Positions 17,020 through 25,729 of a stretch of DNA of 64,000 bases are shown here, in pieces. Numbering within the stretch: position 1 is the first letter of the stretch; the number at the start of each line of letters is the position of its first letter. Below the pieces are notes generated by a model. The model saw only the letters and a list, made by a program, of their open reading frames with translations. It made no database searches and was not told where the DNA came from. A program made the position numbers and the translations under genes. The DNA comes from Pseudomonas prosekii. Lineage in GTDB: Bacteria; Pseudomonadota; Gammaproteobacteria; Pseudomonadales; Pseudomonadaceae. The stretch spans positions 3,387,001 through 3,451,000 of the forward strand of contig NZ_LT629762.1 of NCBI RefSeq assembly GCF_900105155.1, given 5' to 3'.

Positions 17020-20000
17020 GCCAGATCAATCGCCTGTCCAACGGCGGACGGATCGACCGCAACAAAGTGCTGAGCTTCACCTTCAACGGCCAGACCTACA
17101 AAGGCTTCGAAGGCGACTCGCTGGCCGCTGCGCTGATTGCCAACGGTGTCGACATCATCGGTCGCAGCTTCAAGTATTCACGTCCGCGCGGCATCTTTGC
17201 CGCAGGTGCCGAAGAGCCGAACGCGGTGCTGCAAATCGGCGCCACCGAAGCCACGCAAATTCCCAACGTGCGCGCCACGCAACAAGCGCTGTATCAAGGT
17301 TTGATCGCGACCAGCACCAACGGCTGGCCGAGCGTCAACAACGACATGATGGGCATTCTCGGCAAGGTCGGCGGCAAGCTGATGCCGCCGGGTTTCTACT
17401 ACAAAACCTTCATGTACCCGCAATCGTTCTGGATGACTTACGAGAAGTACATCCGCAAGGCTGCCGGGCTTGGCCGCTCGCCGACCGAGAACGACCCGGA
17501 CACTTACGACTACATGAACCAGCACTGCGACGTGCTGATCGTCGGCGCCGGCCCTGCTGGTCTGGCGGCGGCATTGGCAGCGGCGCGCAGTGGCGCACGG
17601 GTGATTCTGGCGGATGAGCAGGAAGAATTCGGCGGCAGCCTGCTCGATTCGCGCGAAAGCCTCGACGGCAAACCGGCTATCGAGTGGGTCGCCAGCGTCA
17701 TCGAAGAACTGAAAAACACCCCGGACGTGCTGCTGTTGCCGCGCGCCACGGTCAACGGTTACCACGACCACAACTTCCTGACCATTCACGAGCGCCTGAC
17801 CGATCACCTCGGCGACCGCGCACCGATTGGCCAGGTGCGTCAGCGCATTCACCGGGTCCGCGCCAAGCGTGTGGTGCTGGCCACCGGCGCTTGTGAGCGG
17901 CCACTGGTCTACGGCAACAACGACGTGCCGGGCAACATGCTCGCCGGCGCTGTTTCCACTTATGTGCGCCGTTACGGCGTGGCCCCGGGGAAAAAACTCG
18001 TCCTCTCGACCAACAACGATCACGCCTATCGCGTGGCCCTGGATTGGCTCGACGCCAGCCTGCAAGTCGTGGCCATCGCCGATGCGCGCAGCAACCCGCG
18101 CGGTGCGTTGGTTGAAGAAGCACGCGCCAAAGGCATTCGCATCCTCACTGGCAGCGCGGTGATCGAAGTGCGCGGCACCAAGCGCGTCAGCGCTGCACGC
18201 GTCGCCGCAATTGATGTGAAAGCCCACGCGGTGACCAGTCCGGGCGAATGGCTCGATTGCGATCTGGTGGCGACTTCCGGCGGTTACAGCCCGGTGGTTC
18301 ACTTGGCTTCGCACTTGGGCGGCAAACCGACCTGGCGTGAAGACATCCTCGGTTTTGTACCGGGCGAAGCACCGCAGAAACGCGTGTGCGTCGGCGGCAT
18401 CAATGGCGTCTACGGCCTCGGCGATTCGCTGGCCGATGGTTTTGAGGGGGGCGTGCGCGCCGCCAGCGAAGCCGGTTTCGGGCTGGTCGAAGCGACCTTG
18501 CCGAAAGCCCTGAGCCGTCTCGAAGAGCCGACTCTGGCGCTGTTCCAGGTGCCGCATGAGAAGAACTCGGCGCGTGCGCCGAAGCAATTCGTCGACCTGC
18601 AAAACGACGTCACCGCGGGCGGTATCGAGCTGGCGACCCGTGAAGGTTTCGAGTCGGTCGAGCACGTCAAACGCTACACCGCGCTGGGCTTCGGCACCGA
18701 TCAGGGCAAGCTCGGCAACGTCAACGGCCTGGCCATCGCCGCCCGTTCGCTGAACGTGACCATCCCGCAGATGGGCACCACGATGTTCCGCCCGAACTAC
18801 ACGCCGGTGACTTTCGGCGCCGTGGCCGGTCGTCACTGTGGGCACATTTTCGAACCGGTTCGCCACACCGCGCTGCATCACTGGCACGTGAAAAATGGCG
18901 CCGAGTTTGAAGACGTCGGTCAGTGGAAACGCCCTTGGTACTTCCCGAAAAACGGTGAAGGCCTGCACGCGGCGGTGAAGCGCGAATGCAAAGCCGTGCG
19001 CGACAGCGTCGGCCTGCTCGACGCCTCGACCCTAGGCAAAATCGACATTCAAGGCCCGGATGCGCGCGAGTTTCTCAACCGCATCTACACCAACGCCTGG
19101 ACCAAGCTCGACGTCGGCAAGGCGCGTTACGGCTTGATGTGCAAAGAAGACGGCATGGTCTTCGACGACGGCGTGACTGCATGCCTGGCCGACAACCATT
19201 TCGTCATGACCACCACCACGGGCGGCGCGGCACGCGTGCTGCAATGGCTGGAAATCTACCAGCAGACCGAATGGCCAGACTTGAAGGTGTACTTCACTTC
19301 CGTGACCGATCACTGGGCAACCATGACCCTGTCCGGGCCGAACAGCCGCAAGCTGCTCAACGAAGTCACCGACATTGACCTGAGCAACGAAGCGTTCCCG
19401 TTCATGACCTGGAAAGAAGGCCTGGTCGGCGGTGTGCCGGCACGGGTGTTCCGGATTTCGTTTACCGGTGAGCTGTCGTATGAAGTCAACGTGCAAGCCG
19501 ACTATGCGATGGGCGTGCTGGAGAAAATCGTCGAGGCCGGCAAGCCGTACAACCTGACGCCGTACGGCACCGAGACCATGCACGTGCTGCGGGCCGAGAA
19601 GGGTTTCATCATCGTCGGCCAGGATACCGACGGCTCGATGACCCCGGACGACCTGAACATGGGTTGGTGTGTCGGTCGCACCAAGCCGTTTTCGTGGATC
19701 GGCCAGCGCGGGATGAATCGCGAAGATTGTGTGCGTGAACAGCGCAAACAGTTGGTCGGCTTGAAGCCGATCGATCCGACTCAGTGGCTGCCGGAAGGCG
19801 CGCAACTGGTGTTCAACACTAAGCAGACGATTCCGATGACGATGGTTGGCCACGTCACCTCCAGCTACTTGCACAACTCCTTGGGCTATTCGTTTGCCAT
19901 GGGCGTGGTCAAGGGCGGCTTGAAGCGCATCGGCGAGCGGGTTTTTGCGCCGCTGGCGGATGGCAGCGTGATCGAGGCGGAGATTGTTTCTTCGGTGTTC

Positions 20001-20033
20001 TTCGACCCGAAAGGTGATCGCCAGAACGTGTAA
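17016..20033 (+). CDS. soxA: Sarcosine oxidase alpha subunit
   Basis: 1005 residues, the normal length. Domains in order: an N-terminal ferredoxin-like fold without cluster Cys (FTFNGQTYKGFEGDSLAAAL), an NAD-binding/FAD-like domain (VLIVGAGPAGLAAALAAARSG near 170; VLATGACERPLVYGNND near 290), and a C-terminal aminomethyltransferase (GcvT-like) domain from about 610 that passes the methyl group to tetrahydrofolate (GARYGLM-type segment GKARYGLMCKEDGMVFDDG near 705). It overlaps soxD by 4 nt. A REP pair separates it from soxG. Confidence 0.95.
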   Translation: MSQINRLSNGGRIDRNKVLSFTFNGQTYKGFEGDSLAAALIANGVDIIGRSFKYSRPRGIFAAGAEEPNAVLQIGATEATQIPNVRATQQALYQGLIATSTNGWPSVNNDMMGILGKVGGKLMPPGFYYKTFMYPQSFWMTYEKYIRKAAGLGRSPTENDPDTYDYMNQHCDVLIVGAGPAGLAAALAAARSGARVILADEQEEFGGSLLDSRESLDGKPAIEWVASVIEELKNTPDVLLLPRATVNGYHDHNFLTIHERLTDHLGDRAPIGQVRQRIHRVRAKRVVLATGACERPLVYGNNDVPGNMLAGAVSTYVRRYGVAPGKKLVLSTNNDHAYRVALDWLDASLQVVAIADARSNPRGALVEEARAKGIRILTGSAVIEVRGTKRVSAARVAAIDVKAHAVTSPGEWLDCDLVATSGGYSPVVHLASHLGGKPTWREDILGFVPGEAPQKRVCVGGINGVYGLGDSLADGFEGGVRAASEAGFGLVEATLPKALSRLEEPTLALFQVPHEKNSARAPKQFVDLQNDVTAGGIELATREGFESVEHVKRYTALGFGTDQGKLGNVNGLAIAARSLNVTIPQMGTTMFRPNYTPVTFGAVAGRHCGHIFEPVRHTALHHWHVKNGAEFEDVGQWKRPWYFPKNGEGLHAAVKRECKAVRDSVGLLDASTLGKIDIQGPDAREFLNRIYTNAWTKLDVGKARYGLMCKEDGMVFDDGVTACLADNHFVMTTTTGGAARVLQWLEIYQQTEWPDLKVYFTSVTDHWATMTLSGPNSRKLLNEVTDIDLSNEAFPFMTWKEGLVGGVPARVFRISFTGELSYEVNVQADYAMGVLEKIVEAGKPYNLTPYGTETMHVLRAEKGFIIVGQDTDGSMTPDDLNMGWCVGRTKPFSWIGQRGMNREDCVREQRKQLVGLKPIDPTQWLPEGAQLVFNTKQTIPMTMVGHVTSSYLHNSLGYSFAMGVVKGGLKRIGERVFAPLADGSVIEAEIVSSVFFDPKGDRQNV

Positions 20034-20044
20034 CCACACACCCC

Positions 20045-20136
20045 CTGTAGGAGCAAGGCTTGCCCGCGATGAACGATGACGCGGTGTATCAGCCGAACCG
20101 CGTCGCCCCAATCGCGGGCAAGCCTTGCTCCCACAG
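20045..20136. repeat. REP pair inside the sox operon
   Basis: ctgtaggagcaaggcttgcc and its inverted partner, between soxA and soxG. The hairpin could trim or stabilise the transcript between the two genes. Confidence 0.9.
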
Positions 20137-20167
20137 GTGTGTCGTACGAATTCAGAAAAGGTGCTTT

Positions 20168-20800
20168 ATGACCGCAGCCAATGTTTACCAACAACGCCCG
20201 ACCACCGGGGCCAAAGCCGAGTCGTCGCTGCATCATGCCGACCTCGCCAGCCTGGTGGGCAAGGGCCGCAAAAGCGCCGGCGTGATCGTGCGTGAGAAAA
20301 AACTCCTCGGCCACTTGACCCTTCGTGGCGATGGCCACGATCCGGCGTTCAGTGAAGGCGTACACAAAGCCTTGGGCATCGAATTGCCCGGCGCGCTGGC
20401 CGTCATCATCCAGGGTGAAACCAGCCTGCAATGGATGGGCCCGGACGAGTGGCTGCTGATCGTACCGAGCGGCGAAGAATTCGCCGCCGAGCAAAAACTC
20501 CGTGAAGCGCTGGGCGACCTGCACATCCAGATCGTCAACGTCAGCGGCGGCCAGCAGATCCTTGAACTGAGCGGCCCGAACGTGCGCCAGGTGCTGATGA
20601 AATCCACCAGCTACGACGTGCACCCGAACAGCTTCCCGGTGGGCAAAGCCGTCGGCACCGTGTTCGCCAAGTCGCAACTGGTGATTCGCCACACAGCTGA
20701 AGACACTTGGGAACTGCTGATCCGCCGTAGCTTTTCGGATTACTGGTGGTTGTGGCTGCAGGATGCGGCGGCCGAATACGGGCTTAGTGTTCAGGCTTAG
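20168..20800 (+). CDS. soxG: Sarcosine oxidase gamma subunit
   Basis: 210 residues. ESSLHHADLASLVG near the N-terminus, WMGPDEWLLIVP near 95, VNVSGGQQILELSGPNVRQVL near 125 and a C-terminal RRSFSDYWWLWLQDAAAEYGL are SoxG/GcvT-fold signatures. The start at 20168 has AAAAGGTGCTTT before it; the longer frame runs through the REP pair. It completes the heterotetramer. Confidence 0.93.
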   Translation: MTAANVYQQRPTTGAKAESSLHHADLASLVGKGRKSAGVIVREKKLLGHLTLRGDGHDPAFSEGVHKALGIELPGALAVIIQGETSLQWMGPDEWLLIVPSGEEFAAEQKLREALGDLHIQIVNVSGGQQILELSGPNVRQVLMKSTSYDVHPNSFPVGKAVGTVFAKSQLVIRHTAEDTWELLIRRSFSDYWWLWLQDAAAEYGLSVQA

Positions 20801-20846
20801 AAATGAGCCGGGTTGGCCCTGATATTTGGGGTTGACCTGAAATCGA

Positions 20847-21041
20847 CCCCTCACCCCAACCCTCTCCCCAAAGGGGAGAGGGGGAAAGGGAGCAGATCTC
20901 TAGTGTTGTCGCTATTTGTGTTCGACTTGAAATCGCTTTGAAGAGCCTGAGTTCAACTCGGTATTTCAGGTCGATGTAGCTGCAGGAACAACTCGGTCAG
21001 TCCCCTCGCCCCTTTGGGGAGAGGGCTAGGGTGAGGGGGGG
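20847..21041. repeat. Composite repeat with inverted termini, copy 2
   Basis: Same element as at 11221-11513: left CCCCTCACCCCAACCCTC and right GGGGAGAGGGCTAGGGTGAG are inverted repeats with two mismatches over 23 bp. The interior holds one CCTGAGTTCAACTC unit and the shared CTCGGTCAGTCCCCTC segment. It lies between soxG and purU. Confidence 0.85.
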
Positions 21042-21083
21042 ATTTCCCTGACACCCCGCACAATGAACAGGAGTCACCGCACT

Positions 21084-21941
21084 ATGAGCCGCGCCCCAGA
21101 CACATGGATTCTGACTGCCGACTGCCCCAGCGTGCTCGGCACCGTGGACGCGGTGACGCGCTTTTTGTTCGAGCAGGGTTGCTACGTCACCGAGCACCAT
21201 TCCTTCGATGACCGGCTCTCGGGGCGGTTTTTCATTCGCGTGGAATTCCGTCAGCCCGAAGGCTTCGACGAACAAGCTTTCCGCGCCGGCCTCGAAGAAC
21301 GCGGCGCAAGTTTCGGCATGATCTTCGAACTGACCGCGCCGAACTACCGGCCAAAAGTGGTGATCATGGTTTCCAAGGCCGATCACTGCCTCAACGATTT
21401 GCTCTACCGCCAGCGCATCGGCCAATTGTCGATGGACGTGGCCGCCGTGGTGTCCAACCACCCGGACCTCAAACCGCTCGCCGACTGGCACCAGATTCCG
21501 TACTACCATTTCCCACTCGACCCCAACGACAAGCCGTCGCAAGAGCGTCAGGTGTGGCAAGTGATCGAAGAATCCGGCGCGGAACTGGTGATCCTCGCGC
21601 GCTACATGCAGGTTCTCTCGCCCGAGCTGTGCCGCAAGCTCGATGGCAAGGCGATCAACATTCACCACTCGCTGCTGCCGGGTTTCAAGGGCGCCAAGCC
21701 GTATCACCAGGCTTATAACAAAGGCGTGAAACTGGTCGGAGCGACGGCGCATTACATCAACAACGATCTGGACGAAGGGCCGATCATTGCCCAAGGCGTC
21801 GAGGCCGTGGACCACAGTCATTACCCGGAAGATCTGATCGCCAAGGGGCGGGATATCGAAGGGCTGACGCTGGCGCGGGCCGTTGGTTATCACATTGAGC
21901 GACGGGTGTTTTTGAACGCCAATCGCACCGTGGTTCTTTAG
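21084..21941 (+). CDS. purU: Formyltetrahydrofolate deformylase
   Basis: 285 residues. N-terminal ACT domain (ILTADCPSVLGTVDAVTRFL; ITEHHSF-type VTEHHSFDDRLSGRFFIRVE) and C-terminal formyl-transferase fold with VIMVSKADHCLNDL, INIHHSLLPGFKGAKPY (active-site His) and GATAHYINNDLDEGPII. It hydrolyses 10-formyl-THF to formate and THF, so it recycles the folate loaded by sarcosine oxidase. The start at 21084 (MSRAPDTW) is preferred over 21063 by homology; AGGAG lies about 10 nt upstream. This is the catabolic copy (purU2 in P. aeruginosa usage). Confidence 0.92.
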   Translation: MSRAPDTWILTADCPSVLGTVDAVTRFLFEQGCYVTEHHSFDDRLSGRFFIRVEFRQPEGFDEQAFRAGLEERGASFGMIFELTAPNYRPKVVIMVSKADHCLNDLLYRQRIGQLSMDVAAVVSNHPDLKPLADWHQIPYYHFPLDPNDKPSQERQVWQVIEESGAELVILARYMQVLSPELCRKLDGKAINIHHSLLPGFKGAKPYHQAYNKGVKLVGATAHYINNDLDEGPIIAQGVEAVDHSHYPEDLIAKGRDIEGLTLARAVGYHIERRVFLNANRTVVL

Positions 21942-21947
21942 ATTGCT

Positions 21948-22040
21948 ATCGCGAGCAAGCTCGCTCCCACAGGGGTTGCACTTGGTCGCAGATCTCAGTC
22001 ACACCAAAGATCAACTGTGGGAGCGAGCTTGCTCGCGATG
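21948..22040. repeat. REP pair
   Basis: atcgcgagcaagctcgctcc and its inverted partner between purU and fdhA. Confidence 0.9.
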
Positions 22041-22148
22041 AGGCCATAACAGGCAACACAAGACAAACAAGCACTAACCCTAGCAATCAACGCGCCGCCG
22101 ATCCATGGCGACGCGACCGCTACATAAAAACAACAGCGAGGTGAAAGC

Positions 22149-23348
22149 ATGTCTGGTAATCGTGGTGTCGTGTATCTCGGCAACGGCAAGGTCGAAATAC
22201 AGAAAATCGACTATCCCAAAATGCAGGACCCGCGCGGCAGGAAGATTAATCACGCTGTGATCCTGCGCGTCGTCTCCACCAACATCTGCGGCTCCGATCA
22301 GCACATGGTGCGCGGTCGTACCACGGCGCAAACCGGTCTGGTGCTGGGCCATGAAATTACCGGTGAAGTCATCGAGAAGGGCAGCGACGTCGAAAACCTG
22401 CAAATCGGCGACTTGGTGTCCGTGCCGTTCAACGTTGCTTGCGGGCGCTGCCGTTCCTGCAAAGAGATGCACACCGGAGTTTGCCTGAGCGTCAACCCGG
22501 CCCGTCCCGGCGGCGCTTACGGTTACGTCGACATGGGCGACTGGACCGGCGGCCAGGCTGAATACGCGATGGTGCCGTACGCCGACTTCAACTTGCTGAA
22601 ACTGCCGGACCGCGACCGCGCGATGGAAAAAATTCGCGACCTGACCTGCCTCTCCGACATCCTGCCGACCGGCTACCACGGCGCCGTCACCGCCGGCGTC
22701 GGCCCGGGCAGCACCGTGTACATCGCGGGTGCCGGCCCGGTCGGCCTCGCCGCTGCCGCTTCTGCTCGCCTGTTGGGCGCGGCGGTGGTGATCATCGGCG
22801 ACGTCAACACCGTGCGCCTGGCCCACGCCAAAGCGCAGGGTTTCGAAATCGCCGACCTGTCGCTGGACACCCCGCTGCACGAACAAATCGCCGCTCTGCT
22901 GGGCGAGCCGGAAGTGGATTGCGCGGTCGACGCGGTGGGCTTCGAAGCACGCGGCCACGGCCATGACGGGGTCAAACACGAAGCCCCGGCCACTGTCCTC
23001 AACTCGCTGATGGGCGTGGTCCGCGTCGCCGGCAAGATCGGCATTCCGGGCCTCTACGTCACCGAAGATCCGGGTGCCGTGGACGCCGCCGCAAAAATGG
23101 GCAGCCTGAGCATTCGCTTCGGTCTGGGCTGGGCCAAATCCCACAGCTTCCACACCGGCCAGACGCCTGTGATGAAGTACAACCGCCAACTGATGCAGGC
23201 GATCATGTGGGACCGTATCCACATTGCTGACATCGTAGGCGTGGAAGTCATCAGCCTCGATGACGCGCCACGCGGTTACGGCGAGTTCGATGCCGGTGTG
23301 CCGAAGAAGTTTGTGATCGATCCGCACAAACTGTTCAGCGCGGCGTAA
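22149..23348 (+). CDS. fdhA: Glutathione-independent formaldehyde dehydrogenase
   Basis: 399-residue zinc-dependent medium-chain dehydrogenase. Catalytic zinc ligands lie in TNICGSDQHMVRG and LGHEITGEV; the structural zinc has CGRCRSCKEMHTGVC (near 97-111); the NAD-binding motif is VYIAGAGPVGLAAAA near 190. It oxidises formaldehyde released by betaine and sarcosine demethylation to formate, with tightly bound NAD in the characterised P. putida enzyme. GCGAGGTGAAAGC precedes the ATG. A good terminator follows, closing the one-carbon region. Confidence 0.94.
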   Translation: MSGNRGVVYLGNGKVEIQKIDYPKMQDPRGRKINHAVILRVVSTNICGSDQHMVRGRTTAQTGLVLGHEITGEVIEKGSDVENLQIGDLVSVPFNVACGRCRSCKEMHTGVCLSVNPARPGGAYGYVDMGDWTGGQAEYAMVPYADFNLLKLPDRDRAMEKIRDLTCLSDILPTGYHGAVTAGVGPGSTVYIAGAGPVGLAAAASARLLGAAVVIIGDVNTVRLAHAKAQGFEIADLSLDTPLHEQIAALLGEPEVDCAVDAVGFEARGHGHDGVKHEAPATVLNSLMGVVRVAGKIGIPGLYVTEDPGAVDAAAKMGSLSIRFGLGWAKSHSFHTGQTPVMKYNRQLMQAIMWDRIHIADIVGVEVISLDDAPRGYGEFDAGVPKKFVIDPHKLFSAA

Positions 23349-23366
23349 GGCATTCACGCAATGCAC

Positions 23367-23393
23367 AACGGCGACCTTCGGGTCGCCGTTTTC
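23367..23393 (+). terminator. Rho-independent terminator of fdhA
   Basis: AACGGCGACC-TTCG-GGTCGCCGTT stem (10 bp, UUCG-type loop) followed by TTC; 18 nt after the fdhA stop. Confidence 0.85.
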
Positions 23394-23413
23394 ATGAGCA
23401 AACCAGCAAACCC

Positions 23414-23513
23414 GTGGCGAGGGGGCTTGCCCCCGTTCGTTTTGCCTGATTCACCGCGCAAGATTGTTCAGGGGCCGCTGCGCGACCCGACGGGGGCAAG
23501 CCCCCTCGCCACA
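23414..23513. repeat. REP pair (GGGGGCTTGCCCCC type)
   Basis: gtggcgagggggcttgcccc and its inverted partner; its right arm runs straight into the 43-bp tandem array. Confidence 0.9.
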
Positions 23514-23720
23514 GAGGACAGTGAGTTGCGCAGATGGGGCAAGTCCTCTTGCCACAGAGGAAAGTGAGTTGCGCAGATGGGGCAAGTCCTCTTGCCACAG
23601 AGGCCAGTCAGTTGCGCAGATGGGGCAAGTCCTCTTGCCACAGAGGACAGTGAGTTGCGCAGATGGGGCATGTCCCTTGCCACAGAGGGCAGTCGGTTGT
23701 GCAGATGGGAACAATCCCCC
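23508..23720. repeat. 43-bp tandem array derived from a REP arm
   Basis: GCCACAGAGG recurs at 23508, 23551, 23594, 23637 and 23679, so the period is 43, 43, 43 and 42 bp. Each unit also contains AGTTGCGCAGATGGGGCAAG. The last copy decays. The terminal GCCAC of the adjacent REP is part of the repeat, which suggests slippage starting at the REP arm. No spacers, so not a CRISPR. Confidence 0.9.
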
Positions 23721-23807
23721 GACCTGCCAGTCCAACGCACAGTTTTTCGCCGCGTCTGTTTGCTGGCAAACAGGGCGGACGGTTTTTGCCCAATAGAGGT
23801 TCTCTCG

Positions 23808-24377
23808 ATGAAGATTTCACGCGGTTTTGCATTGGCTACGCTGATGAGTCTGGCGGCCAGTCCGGCCTTCGCCCAGTTCAACCTGAACGACGCGGCCAAT
23901 GCCATTTCCGGCATGAAGGGCAATGACAGTGCGGCCGCGGCGGCGCCGACTTCGGAGACCGCCGGTCTGTTGAGCGCCCTGAGTGCGCTGGACGTCACCC
24001 CGCAACAAGCGGTCGGCGGCACCAGTGCGATGCTCGGCCTGGCGAAGAATCAGTTGAGCAGCACTGACTATTCGCAATTGGCCAAGGAAGTACCGGGCAT
24101 CGACAAGCTCTCCGGCGGCAGCGGCAACCTGGCGGCGCTGAGCGGTTTGCTGGGCTCGTCGGGCAAATCCGCAGGGCTGGAAAATGCCTTGGGCAACGTC
24201 AAGGACACCAACGACCTGAACAACGCCTTCAGCGCGCTGGGCATGGACAGCGGCATGATCGGCCAGTTTGCCCCGGTGATTCTGCAATACCTCGGTCAGC
24301 AGGGCGTCGGCGGTTCGCTGCTCGGCAGTCTGGGCAGCATCTGGGGCACCGGCACCGGCACCGGCACTGGTAGCTGA
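23808..24377 (+). CDS. DUF2780-type exported protein
   Basis: 189 residues with a clear signal peptide (MKISRGFALATLMSLAASPAFA, cleavage after AFA). The mature part is rich in Ala, Gly, Ser and Leu, with TAGLLSALSALDVTPQQAVGG and LALAK-like repeats characteristic of DUF2780 (VcgC/VcgE-like). It ends in a low-complexity GTGTGTGTGS tail encoded by repeated ggcacc. Function unknown; periplasmic location expected. ATAGAGGTTCTCTCG precedes the ATG. The stop is 1 bp from the convergent acyltransferase stop. Confidence 0.8.
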   Translation: MKISRGFALATLMSLAASPAFAQFNLNDAANAISGMKGNDSAAAAAPTSETAGLLSALSALDVTPQQAVGGTSAMLGLAKNQLSSTDYSQLAKEVPGIDKLSGGSGNLAALSGLLGSSGKSAGLENALGNVKDTNDLNNAFSALGMDSGMIGQFAPVILQYLGQQGVGGSLLGSLGSIWGTGTGTGTGS

Positions 24378-24378
24378 T

Positions 24379-25266
24379 TCAACGGCGCTCGTCGCGCAAT
24401 TCGGCGATGCGCCGGTCTTTCTCGATCCAGAGCTGGTTGACCCAGTTCTGGACCGTCTGGCGAAACTGCGGGTCGTTTTCGTAATCGCCACGCCACAACG
24501 CCGGGTCGAGTTCGCGGGTCTGGATGTCGATGATCACCTTCGGCACATTGCCGCTGATCAAATCCCAGAACCCCGGAATCCGCTGCTGCGGATACACCAC
24601 CGTCACATCGAGAATAGCGTCCAGCTGTTCGCCCATCGCCGCCAGTACAAACGCCACGCCGCCCGCCTTGGGTTTGAGCAAATGACTGAAGGGTGATTGC
24701 TGCTGAGTGCTTTTTGCCGAGGTAAACCGCGTGCCTTCCAGGTAATTGACCACGGTCACCGGTTGGCTTTTGTACAGCTCGCACGCGGCTTTGGTGATCT
24801 CCAGGTCCTTGCCTGCCAGTTCGGGGTTCTTCGCCAGAAACGCCTTGGTGTAGCGCTTCATGAACGGGTAATCCAGCGCCCACCAGGCGAGCCCGAGGAA
24901 CGGCACCCAGATCAGTTCTTTCTTGAGGAAGAATTTGAAGAACGGCGTGCGCCGGTTCAACGCCTGGATCAGCGCCGGTATATCCACCCAGGATTGATGG
25001 TTGCTGATCACCAGATACGAGGTGTCGCTGCGCAAGTCGCCGCCGCCGCGAATGTCCCATTGGGTGGGAATGCACAGCTTGAAAATCAGCTTGTCGATTT
25101 CCGCCCAGGTTTCGGCGATCCACATCACCGCCGTCGAGGCGTAAACGCGATAACGACCGGGCAAGACCAGTTTCAGCAGGGCAAACACCATCAGCGGCCC
25201 GATCAGGACCAGGGTGTTGAGCAACAGCAGCAGGGTAACGAAACAGCCGGTGAGCAGGCGGCGCAT
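24379..25266 (-). CDS. PlsC-family membrane acyltransferase (YihG-like)
   Basis: 295 residues. N-terminal membrane anchor (LLTGCFVTLLLLLNTLVLIGPLMVFALL), the HX4D acyltransferase motif in ISNHQSWVDIP (near 90), then YLEGTRFT (near 170) and KPKAGGVAFVL. This is the 1-acyl-glycerol-3-phosphate acyltransferase superfamily, YihG branch. Exact substrate (lysophosphatidate or other) is not certain. It converges with the DUF2780 gene, with only 1 bp between stops. Confidence 0.85.
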   Translation of the reverse strand: MRRLLTGCFVTLLLLLNTLVLIGPLMVFALLKLVLPGRYRVYASTAVMWIAETWAEIDKLIFKLCIPTQWDIRGGGDLRSDTSYLVISNHQSWVDIPALIQALNRRTPFFKFFLKKELIWVPFLGLAWWALDYPFMKRYTKAFLAKNPELAGKDLEITKAACELYKSQPVTVVNYLEGTRFTSAKSTQQQSPFSHLLKPKAGGVAFVLAAMGEQLDAILDVTVVYPQQRIPGFWDLISGNVPKVIIDIQTRELDPALWRGDYENDPQFRQTVQNWVNQLWIEKDRRIAELRDERR

Positions 25267-25386
25267 AAGTAACTCTTGAAAACAGTTGGGCGCGCCATGA
25301 TAAGCAGCTTCGGCCGGCAGGCCAAATCCGCGTCGACGAATGTTTCACCTTTCAACAGTTATGCTTCGCGCCTCATGAAGATCCCT

Positions 25387-25644
25387 GTGGCGAGGCGGCT
25401 TGCTGTGGATAGGCGGCTTGCTCTGGAGAGGGGGCTTGCTCTAGAGAGGGGGCTTGCTGTGGCGAGGGGGCTTGCCCCCGTTGGGCTGCGAAGCGGCCCC
25501 AAAACCATGCGCCGCGTAGTTTCAGGCGGACCGTGTGAGCCGGGTTTACGACTGCTGCGCAGCCGAACGGGGGCGAGCCCCCTCGCCACAGCAAGCCCCC
25601 TCGCCACAGCAAGCGGCCCCGCCACAGCAAGCTCTCCCGCCACA
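25387..25644. repeat. Dense REP cluster with partial tandem copies
   Basis: Six or seven truncated arms of the gtggcgagggggcttgc type stand in tandem on each side of an inverted pair. On the left are cggcttgctgtggataggcgg, cttgctctggagaggg and cttgctctagagaggg; on the right, ccccctcgccacagcaag is repeated. A nested tandem growth of the outer REP arm is likely. It fills most of the 460-bp gap before the protease gene. Confidence 0.85.
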
Positions 25645-25729
25645 AGGCAGCGGCAGCCTAACTATCGCTGGTTTTTGCGGTCTAGAATTCGGTCTCTGCG
25701 CCCTCCATTTCCCAAGGAAAACCCATCAC

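Noticed and set aside
23508..23720. CRISPR array
   Set aside because: Tandem repeat without spacers; the unit is derived from a REP arm.
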